Of a stretch of DNA of 64,000 nt, positions 24,557-33,855 are shown in pieces. Position numbers and translations under genes: made by a program. Source of the DNA: Desulfosporosinus sp. GTDB lineage: Bacteria > Bacillota > Desulfitobacteriia > Desulfitobacteriales > Desulfitobacteriaceae. The stretch spans positions 146,328 to 210,327 of the forward strand of contig DOPM01000038.1 in the NCBI GenBank assembly GCA_003513495.1, written 5' to 3'. A model generated the notes under the pieces. It had not been told where the DNA came from and searched no databases. It saw only the letters and a list, made by a program, of their open reading frames with translations. Within the stretch, counting starts at the first letter, position 1. Each line of letters begins with the position of its first letter.

Positions 24557-26080
24557 TTATACAACCTTTGCCTGCGAAGTGCGAAGGTCTTTCTTATCCA
24601 AGGCATTAATATATGCCTTAGCACTAGCTTCAATAATATCCGTAGAAAACCCCTTACCCACTACAAGGCGACCATCCTCATAGCGCAATTTAACCGTTGC
24701 TTCACCTAGAGCCTCGCTGCTCCGGGTTACAGATTTCAGTGTATAGTCTTCCAAAGTTGCATTATTTCCTGTTATCCTGTCAATCGTGTTAAAAAGAGCG
24801 TTTACCGGTCCATTACCGCAAGCAGCATCCGTCATCATCGTTCCTTCTATTTCTAGTGTCACGGTGGCTGTTGCCATCTCGACGCCATTTGTCGCAATAG
24901 ACATGCTCTCTAGGACAATACTATTTGCTATACTCTCTGAATCCCCCATTAGGACATAGAGATCCTGGTCGAATACCTCTTTCTTCAGATCCGCTAACTG
25001 CAAAAATCGTTGATACACATCATCAAGCTGATCCCCTTCTACCTTGTACCCTAACTCCTCTAAGCAATGCTTCAGAGCATGCCTTCCTGATCTAGCAGTA
25101 AGACTGATAAGGTTCTGTGGAACTCCAATCGTTTCAGGTTGAATAATCTCGTAGGTTTCTCGGTCTTTGAGAACTCCATCTTGATGAATACCTGAGGCAT
25201 GATTAAAGGCATTAGCGCCGACAATCGCCTTATGGTCCGGGACGGTCACGCCTGTAATCCTGGAAACAAGCCTACTAGTGGCCGATATCTCGCGAGTATT
25301 AATGTTGCTCTTTACCCCATAGCCGTCACGCCGGGTGTAAATTGACATGATTACTTCTTCCAGGGAAGTATTTCCCGCCCGTTCGCCGATACCATTGATG
25401 GTTCCCTCCACTTGGCTGGCACCCGCTTTAATACCTGCTAAAGAGTTGGCCGTTGCCATTCCTAAATCATTGTGACAATGAACGCTCACAATCGCTTTAT
25501 CGATGTTCTTGACATTTTTAAGGACAGATGCAATCAGTTCTCCGTATTCCCACGGATTTGCATAGCCAACCGTATCCGGGATATTAACAACAGTAGCTCC
25601 TGCAGTTATTACATTCTCAATTACTCTTGCTAAGAAGATCGGGTCACTGCGAAAAGCATCTTCTGCGTAAAACTCTACATCGCTTACATATTTTTTTGCA
25701 TATCTGACAGCTGCTACAGCCTGTTCCACAACTTGGTCAGGGTTTAATTTTAATTTCTTCTCCATGTGAACCGGTGAAACCCCAATTCCCGTATGAATTC
25801 GGGGATACTCTGCTTTGCGTAGAGCTTGAGCACAAAGATCAATATCTGGGGCTACAGCTCTGGTCAAACCACAGATGATAACTCCTTTAAGTTCTTTGGC
25901 AATGGTTTGGACAGATTCCATATCTCCAGGGGAAGATGCTGGAAAACCTGCTTCAATGATATCCACACCAAGCTTGACTAATTGGCGACCTATTTCTAAC
26001 TTTTCTTTGACATTAAGAGTAATCCCTAAGGATTGCTCCCCATCTCTGAGGGTAGTATCAAATACATATAATTTACGCAT
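24557..26080 (-). CDS. leuA: 2-isopropylmalate synthase
   Basis: 507 residues. Catalytic TIM-barrel domain 1-270 with FDTTLRDGEQSLG, metal site HCHNDLGMA, and GTINGIGERAGN; the linker has GANAFNHASGIHQDGVLKD; regulatory LeuA dimer domain from about 385 to the end. Condenses acetyl-CoA with 2-oxoisovalerate, first step of leucine synthesis. ATG at 26080 has GGAGG 9 nt upstream; the in-frame TTG two codons earlier is too close to it. It stands alone without other leu or ilv genes, under a T-box leader. Confidence 0.95.
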   Translation of the reverse strand: MRKLYVFDTTLRDGEQSLGITLNVKEKLEIGRQLVKLGVDIIEAGFPASSPGDMESVQTIAKELKGVIICGLTRAVAPDIDLCAQALRKAEYPRIHTGIGVSPVHMEKKLKLNPDQVVEQAVAAVRYAKKYVSDVEFYAEDAFRSDPIFLARVIENVITAGATVVNIPDTVGYANPWEYGELIASVLKNVKNIDKAIVSVHCHNDLGMATANSLAGIKAGASQVEGTINGIGERAGNTSLEEVIMSIYTRRDGYGVKSNINTREISATSRLVSRITGVTVPDHKAIVGANAFNHASGIHQDGVLKDRETYEIIQPETIGVPQNLISLTARSGRHALKHCLEELGYKVEGDQLDDVYQRFLQLADLKKEVFDQDLYVLMGDSESIANSIVLESMSIATNGVEMATATVTLEIEGTMMTDAACGNGPVNALFNTIDRITGNNATLEDYTLKSVTRSSEALGEATVKLRYEDGRLVVGKGFSTDIIEASAKAYINALDKKDLRTSQAKVV

Positions 26081-26107
26081 TTTCAAATTCCTCCTTCAAA
26101 ATAAATA

Positions 26108-26450
26108 AACCCTTCGTCTCTGATTGAGACGAAGGGTTAGTTCGCGGTACCACTCAAGTTGACAGCAAAATGCTGTCTTCTCTGCAGATACGGGGCTTAT
26201 CGATATTCGTGGTTCGTTGTTCGTGGTTCGACCGAAAAGAATTACATAGATCGAACTACTAACATCGAACGACGATCTTCGAGTCATCCGATATCTCCTT
26301 CCTTTTAACGGTGGAAGCTCCGTCCGAGCCTACTTTAAAATATTTCGGTCGGCTACTCGAGGAAGAGTTCCAAACCCATACCTTTACTGCCTTTCACCAC
26401 CCGGCAGCTCTCTAAAAACGGCAATAGGGAATGTACTATTTCCTCTCATC
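26108..26450 (-). promoter_or_regulatory. T-box leader (leucine) controlling leuA, with a repeat inside
   Basis: The minus strand carries the T-box core GAGTGGTACCGCG (26141-26155) followed by a strong terminator (AACCCTTCGTCTC / GAGACGAAGGGTT, 26108-26138) and TTTATTTATTTT. Stem I lies at about 26340-26450, with an AGTA motif and a GAACTC specifier region; CTC (26365-26367) would pair with a leucine tRNA, fitting leuA. Uncharged tRNA-Leu should relieve termination. The stretch between stem II/III and the antiterminator (26201-26283) is made of family B repeat units. Confidence 0.9.
26201..26283. repeat. Family B repeat pair inside the leuA leader
   Basis: CGATATTCGTGGTTCGTTG and TTCGTGGTTCGACCG at 26201-26233, then inverted units GATCGAACTAC and ATCGAACGACGATC at 26249-26283. 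The arms can pair with each other. Confidence 0.7.
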
Positions 26451-26471
26451 GTCATTTTAGCAGTTTTAAAT

Positions 26472-26499
26472 ATTTTACACTAGTTTCAGTGATTGTCAA
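26472..26499 (-). promoter_or_regulatory. Sigma-A promoter of leuA
   Basis: Minus strand TTGACA, 16 nt, TAAAAT, just upstream of T-box stem I. Confidence 0.6.
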
Positions 26500-26512
26500 G
26501 ATCAATCGAAGG

Positions 26513-27934
26513 CTATTTTGAAACATTAGTTGCTTTGATATAATTTTTTCGGCTGTAGGATATTACTGCTGCAAGAAGAGCAATACCCATGGCGACTAAC
26601 ATCACCGAACGATACGCAAACATAAATTCTTCTACTTGACCCGGTTGGGGCAGTGAGACACCACCCCATAGTTCAAATAATGAAACAGATAGAGCAATAC
26701 CGATCACCATGCCAAGATTCCTGACGAGGCTATTAATCCCCCCTGCAATACTTAGTTTTTGTGGGGAAACCGAGCTCATCACGCTGCTGTTGTTCGGAGA
26801 TTGGAACATGCCAGCTCCTAAGCCCATCAACATGGGGCCGGGAATAATCCGGATGAAACTTGCTGTGGTGGAGAGTGTGGAGAAATAAAACAAACCGAGG
26901 GCAGTTATAAGCAACCCGCTCGTTGTTAGAATCATAGGTCCCAATCTGTCCGAAGCATGACCACTAATTGGCGCTACAATAGCCATTACCATTGGGAAGA
27001 TCATCAGTATCAATCCAACCTGTGAGGGTTTATAATATAAAATTCCTTGTAAGTAAAAGGGTAACAGCATAGTGTTAGCAAACATAGCTACAAAGGACAG
27101 CCCACCTGAGAGATTACCAATAAGAAAAGGACGATTCCGGAAGAGAGATAAGTGAATCATTGGATGTTGGACTTTACGCTCAGTCATAACGAAGAGGATG
27201 ATGGATACCATTCCTAGTATTAAACTCCCCAGAACAGGAAGACTTGACCAACCCCACGCCTCACCATTAGTAATTCCCAAAAGTACAGCAAGCATTCCGA
27301 AGGTAAATGTAAAAGCACCCGTAAAGTCAAAACGTTCTTTTTCTTTGTTCGGAACATCGTTAGGCAAAATCATAAGGACAGCAGCATAGCCAATAATGCC
27401 AATGGGGATGTTTATAAAAAAGATCGAACGCCAGCTAGTTAAGCCAATGATGACTCCACCTAAAGCTGGGCCTGTCAGCGAACCTAGGGCAACGACTGTC
27501 CCAATCAAGCCAAGGGCTTTTCCCCGCTCCTTAGGCGGAAATATTGCTGTAATAATAGCAGCACTATTTGACATTAACATGGAAGCTCCTATCGCTTGCA
27601 GAACCCTAGTCCCAACAAGAAACCAGATAGTTTGGGCAAATCCACAAAGAACTGAACCTAGAGTAAAGATTATAAAACCAAAGGCAAAGATCCTTTTGCG
27701 TCCTAACATATCAGCAATCCGTCCGAAGATTGGTAATAAACTGGTAATTGTTAAAAGATAGGCGCTAACCACCCATTGTAGTGTTGAAAGATCTGAATGG
27801 AGTTGACTAGATATAGTTGGCAGGGCTACGTTTACTATGCTGCTGTCTAGGGTAGACATAAATGTGCCAATAGCAACCGTGGCTAAAACATACCAGCGAT
27901 AATTTGGAGAATCTTTAATTGTATGTAACATCAT
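26513..27934 (-). CDS. DHA2-family (EmrB/QacA-type) MFS drug exporter
   Basis: 473 residues with about 14 predicted membrane helices. Motifs: LDSSIVNVALPTI in helix 1 (motif D1 of 14-TMS exporters), GRIADMLGRKRIF (motif A) and GTVVALGSLTGPALGGVI (motif C, antiporter). Proton-driven export of hydrophobic drugs or other compounds; no substrate can be assigned. GAGGAG precedes the paired ATG codons. No dedicated regulator is adjacent. Its 3' end lies close to the leuA promoter. Confidence 0.9.
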   Translation of the reverse strand: MMLHTIKDSPNYRWYVLATVAIGTFMSTLDSSIVNVALPTISSQLHSDLSTLQWVVSAYLLTITSLLPIFGRIADMLGRKRIFAFGFIIFTLGSVLCGFAQTIWFLVGTRVLQAIGASMLMSNSAAIITAIFPPKERGKALGLIGTVVALGSLTGPALGGVIIGLTSWRSIFFINIPIGIIGYAAVLMILPNDVPNKEKERFDFTGAFTFTFGMLAVLLGITNGEAWGWSSLPVLGSLILGMVSIILFVMTERKVQHPMIHLSLFRNRPFLIGNLSGGLSFVAMFANTMLLPFYLQGILYYKPSQVGLILMIFPMVMAIVAPISGHASDRLGPMILTTSGLLITALGLFYFSTLSTTASFIRIIPGPMLMGLGAGMFQSPNNSSVMSSVSPQKLSIAGGINSLVRNLGMVIGIALSVSLFELWGGVSLPQPGQVEEFMFAYRSVMLVAMGIALLAAVISYSRKNYIKATNVSK

Positions 27935-28053
27935 CTTTCTCCTCTCTGGTTACAAAGTATCTTCTAAAATTTTCTAGCTTATTATATCAAGGCTCTTTAC
28001 AACCATCAACAACTTGGGAAATTAAGAAAAACGCTACGCGTCTTTTTACGATA

Positions 28054-28226
28054 CATGTCTTTCTGAGGCATAGCCGAAGAATCTTGACTTCTGCACTATT
28101 CCACACAAGTTAAGATCCTTCGCTGCGCTCAGGATGAAAGCTACTCAAGGGCTATATCATCCTGAAGGAGGTACAACTGAAGGATCTAGGGCTTATGATT
28201 CTTCACTTCGTTCAGAACGACAAAAG
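28054..28226 (+). repeat. Dispersed repeat family A, copy 5 (compound)
   Basis: Two partial units back to back: GATCCTTCGCTGCGCTCAGG with GATGAAAG, then ATCATCCTGAAGGAGG with ACTGAAGGATCTAGG, then GATTCTTCACTTCGTTCAG. This fills most of the 380-bp gap between the MFS gene and the exporter terminator. Confidence 0.7.
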
Positions 28227-28236
28227 CGTAAAAAAA

Positions 28237-28256
28237 GAACCACGCAAAGGTGGTTC
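28237..28256 (-). terminator. Terminator of the MacAB-like exporter operon
   Basis: GAACCAC / GTGGTTC stem with seven T on the minus strand, 60 nt after the adaptor-protein stop. Confidence 0.75.
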
Positions 28257-28316
28257 CTTTCTAACCATCACCTGAGTATTCTCTCCTTGCTTGGAAAATC
28301 TGTATAAATAATCTCT

Positions 28317-29609
28317 TTAAAAAATCTCTTTAAGGCGTTTACCTTCATTAAGCTCTTTTAAGTTAGGATCTTGCAAAACAAGATCCCCCTCGGCTAACCC
28401 TTCCTTAATTATTACTTGACTGTCATTCTCTAATCCCTTTTTAACCGGTATAATGGCAGCTTTGCCTTCCCGAATTATCCAGACTGCATCCCCGTCTTGA
28501 TAGGGAAAAAGGGCAGTTTTGGGGATCATTAGCTGATCAGGAACCTCTAAGGTAGTGAATTTTACATCGACGTTGCTGCCTAGGACGACCTTGGGAGCGT
28601 TTTCTGCCAGTTGAATGGTAACCTTAACACGGTTTTCCTTAAGCCCAAGGGGAGATACCCTCTCAACCGCTGAGATAGCGACTTGATCAACCGTACCTTC
28701 AAATGTCTTATTACCTGAGCTGGTTGCTTGAATCACTTGAACTAAACTCCCTACATTGACATCAAGAGCATCGCTGGCCAGAACAAAGCTCTCTAATTTA
28801 TAACCTTCATTTGTGAACACGGTCATAATTTGTTGACCTTGAGGGATGACATTACCTTCTTTAAGCGTAAGATCTTTGATAACCCCGTCCTGCCAAGCGA
28901 TTACAGAGGCTTTATTTATCTTATCTTCTAACTGGTCAATTTTTGCTTGAAGAGCTTTTTTCTGATGACTATAATACAGTTCCGTCCCTTGAGAGGTCTG
29001 ATGTTGCTCATATATAAGTTGTAAGCCAAATCTCTGCTGCTCTAAGAGATTTTTTGCTCTCTCCAAGGTTCTTTCTGCTTCTTCATATTGAACACGTGAG
29101 ATCGATCCGGCATCATAGAGCGCCTTCATTCGAGTCAAATTATCTTCCTCGGCCTGAGCATCCTTTTCCGCTAGCTGTATGAGTAAGGTTTGTTGGGCGA
29201 TTTGCGCCTCATTAGGACGTTTATAACTCTGTAAGCGTTGCCCTTCGATGCTTTGCAATTGGGACTTCAGCCCTTCCAGTTGATACTGTAAATCACTGGT
29301 ATTCATCTCCAGAAGCACTTGTCCTTTTTTTACACTATCCCCATTCTGAACCTTGAGAGATTGAAGTTCTCCCTCAAAGGGGTTGAAGATCGGCCACTCC
29401 TGGGCTGCCATAACCTCCCCTTCCTCTGTAAACCCTTTACTAAAGTCTTGGGTCTGTAGAGCAATAACATTGACGGGCAAAGGCATGGTTTTAGAGATTG
29501 TGACGGAAATAAGCATCACAAGTATAAGCCCTCCAAAAATTAAGACCTTACGTTTAGGTAGTTTAAACAGTTTGGGGGATAGATTTAGCTTAGATTTTTC
29601 AACGGCCAT
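28317..29609 (-). CDS. Membrane fusion/adaptor protein of an ABC exporter (MacA/HlyD type)
   Basis: 430 residues: N-terminal membrane anchor at about 20-40; biotinyl-lipoyl-like halves around GELQSLKVQNGDSVKKGQVL (about 80) and AWQDGVIKDLTLKEGNVI (about 235); a long alpha-hairpin coiled coil between them (about 100-225); beta-barrel and C-terminal domains after 260. It links the FtsX-type permease encoded upstream to its extracellular or envelope partner. ATG at 29609 has GGAGGAG; the extension to 29654 has none. Third gene after ATPase and permease. Confidence 0.9.
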   Translation of the reverse strand: MAVEKSKLNLSPKLFKLPKRKVLIFGGLILVMLISVTISKTMPLPVNVIALQTQDFSKGFTEEGEVMAAQEWPIFNPFEGELQSLKVQNGDSVKKGQVLLEMNTSDLQYQLEGLKSQLQSIEGQRLQSYKRPNEAQIAQQTLLIQLAEKDAQAEEDNLTRMKALYDAGSISRVQYEEAERTLERAKNLLEQQRFGLQLIYEQHQTSQGTELYYSHQKKALQAKIDQLEDKINKASVIAWQDGVIKDLTLKEGNVIPQGQQIMTVFTNEGYKLESFVLASDALDVNVGSLVQVIQATSSGNKTFEGTVDQVAISAVERVSPLGLKENRVKVTIQLAENAPKVVLGSNVDVKFTTLEVPDQLMIPKTALFPYQDGDAVWIIREGKAAIIPVKKGLENDSQVIIKEGLAEGDLVLQDPNLKELNEGKRLKEIF

Positions 29610-29679
29610 TTTTCTCCTCCTACTCTTAATTTGAAATTTACAATTTAAACACATAATTCCTAACTAACCATGGATTGCT

Positions 29680-32058
29680 TTAGTCCCGAGTTGCAAGAAT
29701 CTCTACATAAGGAAGGGATTTTATTTTGTAGTAGGCCCTGCTTTGGGCTACCAGAACCGAAAAGGCAGTTCCTGCAGCTGCGCCTAACAAAGCTACCGGC
29801 GGCAGGTCGGCCGGCAGAGAGTACATATCATTGCTCATTGACTGCGCCATACTTATGCTTAAACCGTAAGCCATGGGTATCCCGAGCAAGATTCCAAAAC
29901 CATACAATGTCCACTGTTCTGAGGTGATCACCCTTAATACCTCTCTGGGTGTCATTCCTAGCACTCGGAGGGACGCTAATTCGCGCTTCCTTTCTGATAG
30001 AGAGATGATACTAGCATTATAAATAAGCGCAAACCCGCAAAAACCTCCGAGAATGGCGAGGAGCCAAACCGTAAAGCCAAAGGATCCCATCATTTTTTCG
30101 ATTTTTGCTCCTGTATCTTCTAAGGATTCGATAGAAGATACGTTACTGGCATTTTGGTATTTGCTTTTCATGGCCCCTATTTCAGTAGAATCCATCCTGA
30201 TCAACATGGCTGTGCTGATTTCTCCTTGCCTTAGAAATCGCTGTAGTTCTGTATCTTTCATAAAGGCATTAAGTCCGACATATTGGGGGACAACCCCTTG
30301 GACCAACAAATTCTGACCCTTTTGACTAAGGGTCTCTCTCCGCAAGGGACTTTCTACGTAAATGGTATCCCCAACTTTAACGTTTAAGGATTTGGCTAAA
30401 TGTTCCGATAGCAAAACTCCGTGGTCAGGAACCTCCAGACGTCGGCCGTTTTTATCTAGAATATTGTAGAGTGTCGACTCTTTAGAGAGACCCATAAGCG
30501 CCACTTCTTTCTTTAACCAACCGTTTCTCAAAGATGCAGGTACTTCTAACAAAGGTTCAACCTTTGATACCCCAGGTTCATGGGCGACAGCAAATTTCGT
30601 CGTTCCGGTAGGGGAAGGTCGGGCTAGCTGTAACTTGACATCAAAGGTTTGAACCTGCTCTAACTGGACCACGGTTAATAATTCAGTCATGTTTTGCATG
30701 GACCAAGACACTGTCATTAGGCTAAAAACAACAGCGATCCCTATGATATTAAAGAGACTCCTGGTGGGAGTGCGAAACACATCTCGAATACCCATCTGGG
30801 CTTGAGACGAGAGGGTTTGCCAAAACCACGTAAATTTTTCGATCAAGGTTTTGCGCGCAGTCCCTGGGGCCGGAGGCCTCATGGCTTCGGCAGGTTGCAA
30901 ACGCAAAATATCCAAGCTCCCTTTTACTCCACTGAGAACGCTAAAGATAAACGCCAGGGCTAGGCTGAAAAGGAGGTATTTCAGTGAGAATTCACTTTTA
31001 AGACCGGGTAGAGCAAAGAATTCTTTGTACAGATCGGTTAAGGGAAAGGAGAGAGCTACTCCACATAGTCCTCCGAGCAATCCCCCCGCTGTTCCAATAA
31101 CTACAGGATAGGTTAGATAATGCAAGACTATCTCTCGATCCGTAAAGCCAAAGGCCTTTAAATTCCCGATGGACACTCGCTGCTGTTCTATAAGCCGTCT
31201 CAACATAGTGTATAAGATAATGGCCGCTACTCCTAAAAAAACCACAGGAAGGGTTTTGGTCATGGTTCGTATTTGTTTTATTTCACTGGTAAGAATGGCG
31301 TGACTTGTTTGATCTTTACGGGGAACAATACTTCGTACACCATAAGGTTTTAACTCAGCCTGGAGACTGTCTTTTACCGAATCAAAGCTTGCTCCATTCT
31401 TCAAAGTAATCAAAATATCATTGACTTGTCCTTTTTCCTTCACAAGGGCTTTGAGTGTATTAAATGGAACGTAGGCAATGCCAAATTCTTCAGGCGAAGG
31501 ATAAATATCTTGAGAATTTCTCATAATGTAGATAAATTCGGGACTTTGGGCAGTTCCTGTAATGTAGAAGGAAACTTGATTCCCATCAATACTTACGTTA
31601 ATTAAATCTCCTAGCGATAAATGGTTGGCTGCTAAGTATTTAGGATCTACCAGAATTTCTGGTTGGTTTTCTTTGGGAAGTTGTCCCTCGATAAGATGAA
31701 TCTGATTAATATGTTGGGTATTGCCCGGGTTGAGAGTAACCATTTTAAGATATCGATTCGAGTCTTTCTGCTCGTCTATGACACGAACTTCTTTGACAAT
31801 ACGCCCTGCTGCATGATCAATCCCAGGCAAGAACGTGAGAGAATTCACTTTGTTCTCTGGATACCCTGTTACTGTTATAAATCCGTCAGCAAAATTTGTT
31901 TCAGTATAAAATTCCTGCTGTGCCTGATCCATACTCTCCACGGCAACGGACATTGAGGTATAGAGGATTAAGCCTAAGGCAATGACCATAACACAAGCGA
32001 GATAAACCCCAATATTCTCTTTGATATCTCTCCAAGTCTTTCTTCTAAGCATCACCAT
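29680..32058 (-). CDS. FtsX/MacB-like ABC exporter permease
   Basis: 792 residues with two FtsX blocks: helix 1 at about 15-37, a large extracellular domain 40-250, helices at about 260-390, a helix at about 430-450, a second extracellular domain 460-640, and three final helices from 660 to 780. This is the two-block layout of bacterial FtsX-type exporters acting on lipoproteins, peptides or antibiotics from the membrane. It overlaps the ATPase gene by 7 nt. Substrate unknown. Confidence 0.9.
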   Translation of the reverse strand: MVMLRRKTWRDIKENIGVYLACVMVIALGLILYTSMSVAVESMDQAQQEFYTETNFADGFITVTGYPENKVNSLTFLPGIDHAAGRIVKEVRVIDEQKDSNRYLKMVTLNPGNTQHINQIHLIEGQLPKENQPEILVDPKYLAANHLSLGDLINVSIDGNQVSFYITGTAQSPEFIYIMRNSQDIYPSPEEFGIAYVPFNTLKALVKEKGQVNDILITLKNGASFDSVKDSLQAELKPYGVRSIVPRKDQTSHAILTSEIKQIRTMTKTLPVVFLGVAAIILYTMLRRLIEQQRVSIGNLKAFGFTDREIVLHYLTYPVVIGTAGGLLGGLCGVALSFPLTDLYKEFFALPGLKSEFSLKYLLFSLALAFIFSVLSGVKGSLDILRLQPAEAMRPPAPGTARKTLIEKFTWFWQTLSSQAQMGIRDVFRTPTRSLFNIIGIAVVFSLMTVSWSMQNMTELLTVVQLEQVQTFDVKLQLARPSPTGTTKFAVAHEPGVSKVEPLLEVPASLRNGWLKKEVALMGLSKESTLYNILDKNGRRLEVPDHGVLLSEHLAKSLNVKVGDTIYVESPLRRETLSQKGQNLLVQGVVPQYVGLNAFMKDTELQRFLRQGEISTAMLIRMDSTEIGAMKSKYQNASNVSSIESLEDTGAKIEKMMGSFGFTVWLLAILGGFCGFALIYNASIISLSERKRELASLRVLGMTPREVLRVITSEQWTLYGFGILLGIPMAYGLSISMAQSMSNDMYSLPADLPPVALLGAAAGTAFSVLVAQSRAYYKIKSLPYVEILATRD

Positions 32059-32756
32059 GATATCTCCTCAGGACAAAGTGGTTTTTCAATCACTTTAACA
32101 TCGTCCAATAACCCGTCTTTTAAATAGAAAACCCGGTTGGCCATTTTGGCGATTTCTACATTATGCGTGATAATCATGACAGTCTTATGGTATTCTCGAT
32201 TTAACTTCTGCAAGGCTTTTAGAACCTGAATGCCTGTTTGAATATCTAAGGCACCCGTCGGCTCATCACAAAGGAGAAGCTCAGGGTTTTTAACGATGGC
32301 TCGAGCAATGGCCACTCGCTGCTGCTGTCCTCCTGAGAGTTGGGATGGAAAATGACCGGACCAGTTTTCCAGACCGACTTCACGTAAGATATCTGAGACT
32401 GAGAGTGGATTTTGAGCAATTTCCACCGCTAGTCTTACATTTTCATAGGTTGTGAGATTTGGCATTAAGTTATAGTTTTGAAAGACGAAGCCCACTTCAT
32501 TGCGCCGATAAAGTGTAAGCTGTTGGTCATCAATCATATGCAAGGGCTGTCCCTTGTAATAGAGCTCTCCTGAGGATGCCTGAGTCATCCCACCGATAAT
32601 ATTTAGTAACGTTGTCTTCCCTGAGCCGCTTTGGCCCAATACAACAATAAATTCTCCGTAATAAATCCGGAAGTCAATCCCCTTTAAGACTTCAATTTCC
32701 ACTTCACCAGTACGATAGAGCTTACGCAAATCCTTTCCTTCCATAAGAACGTCCAT
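32052..32756 (-). CDS. ATPase of the MacB-like ABC exporter
   Basis: 234 residues, single ABC domain: Walker A GQSGSGKTT, Q-loop FQNYNLMPNLT, signature LSGGQQQR, Walker B LLLCDEPTGALD, switch His in ITHN. Belongs to the LolD/MacB ATPase group that pairs with FtsX-type permeases. AGGAGG 7 nt before the ATG. It follows the TetR regulator gene on the same strand across a family A repeat, so they may share a transcript. Confidence 0.93.
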   Translation of the reverse strand: MDVLMEGKDLRKLYRTGEVEIEVLKGIDFRIYYGEFIVVLGQSGSGKTTLLNIIGGMTQASSGELYYKGQPLHMIDDQQLTLYRRNEVGFVFQNYNLMPNLTTYENVRLAVEIAQNPLSVSDILREVGLENWSGHFPSQLSGGQQQRVAIARAIVKNPELLLCDEPTGALDIQTGIQVLKALQKLNREYHKTVMIITHNVEIAKMANRVFYLKDGLLDDVKVIEKPLCPEEISW

Positions 32757-32789
32757 CCTCTGACCTCCTCGAAAATTACTAATTCAGTC

Positions 32790-32945
32790 CATTGCCATGA
32801 AACAACTCAATCGCTATGTCATCCTGAAGGAGGGACGACTGAAGGATCTAGATCCTTCGCTACTCTCAGGATGAAAGAATCGCTTAGATCCTTCGGTATC
32901 ACTCAGTTTGACGCGGGTAACGCATGGTAATTCTGAGGGTACATT
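32790..32945 (+). repeat. Dispersed repeat family A, copy 6, entering the TetR gene
   Basis: Flank TTGCCATGAAACAACTCAA, then GTCATCCTGAAGGAGG, GAAGGATCTAGATCCTTC, CTCAGGATG and the far flank GCGGGTAACGCATGG...ATTCTGAG seen also in copies 1 and 4. The far flank covers the last codons of the TetR gene. Confidence 0.75.
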
Positions 32946-33559
32946 CCATACTTTAAGATTTCCATGTACTCCATGTATTCTGCCAGGATTTTATCGTAGT
33001 TATCTAACATCTCTCGTTCCTTACCTTTATAGTCTTTGAGATATTTTTCTCCGAGGGCTCCCAGAAAAAGCATGATAACTTGAATTGCCTTAGTAGGGTC
33101 CACATCGTTTCGGAACCTTGAATAATCAATATTCTCGAAGAACATCGGCATGAATTCCTTTGAGACTCGAATATATTTCATCTCAATCTCAGAACGCATG
33201 TCTCGAGGAGAACTTGCAAGCGCTTCCATGAATAGTTTAACTATATAGGGATGCTCTTGAGCTATCTTAAGCTTGATCACTCCTACTTCACTTACCCGTT
33301 GAAAGATATCCTTAGTCTCTGTTAATGGGTATTTCTTAAATTCATCCATTACTGTCTCAATACAGTAATCAATGATATAGAAAAAGAGACTTCGTTTATT
33401 CTTAAAATAATGAAACAAAATTCCTTTAGAAATAGCTGCTTCTTTAATCATCCTATTTGTTGAGGCTTGATCAAATCCTTTGTCAGCAAATTCATGAATA
33501 CAGGCATTTAAAATGATTCTCTTCTTATCGTCCTTTAGATTCTCGAAGTTATCGTACAA
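32903..33559 (-). CDS. TetR-family transcriptional regulator of the exporter
   Basis: 218 residues. N-terminal helix-turn-helix at about 10-55 (FADKGFDQASTNRMIKEAAI, then GILFHYFKNKRSLF) and a variable ligand-binding domain. Probably represses itself and the exporter genes downstream. The start is a TTG at 33559 with GAGGAG upstream; a longer frame to 33628 runs through the predicted promoter and operator. The last dozen or so residues (PQNYHALPASN) and the stop come from a family A repeat. Confidence 0.88.
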   Translation of the reverse strand: MYDNFENLKDDKKRIILNACIHEFADKGFDQASTNRMIKEAAISKGILFHYFKNKRSLFFYIIDYCIETVMDEFKKYPLTETKDIFQRVSEVGVIKLKIAQEHPYIVKLFMEALASSPRDMRSEIEMKYIRVSKEFMPMFFENIDYSRFRNDVDPTKAIQVIMLFLGALGEKYLKDYKGKEREMLDNYDKILAEYMEYMEILKYGMYPQNYHALPASN

Positions 33560-33598
33560 AGTGTTCTCTCCTCGTAAGATTTTGCTTATGATGATAGG

Positions 33599-33628
33599 AT
33601 TATACACCTGTTTTGACCAGGTGGTCAA
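33599..33628 (-). promoter_or_regulatory. Promoter and operator of the TetR gene
   Basis: Minus strand TTGACC, 18 nt, TATAAT. The palindrome TTGACCAGGTGGTCAA (33613-33628) covers the -35 box and is the likely TetR operator; a second arm pair CACCTG/CAGGTG overlaps it. Confidence 0.65.
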
Positions 33629-33855
33629 TGCTTGAAGAAACTAAAGAAAACAGGGGTATCCCCTGCTTCCATTATTATGACTCCGTCTTATATCAGTGTT
33701 TTTAAAAATATTTATTACTTTCTCCTACTTTAGCAAAGGTGCTAACCTTGAGTCTTTGCCTATAAGTATATATATTACAACAACTAAATTTTCAGGCTAA
33801 AGATACCTCTAGATGGAAATAACTAAAGTACGTAAGCTAAAGGGGGTTTAAACGC

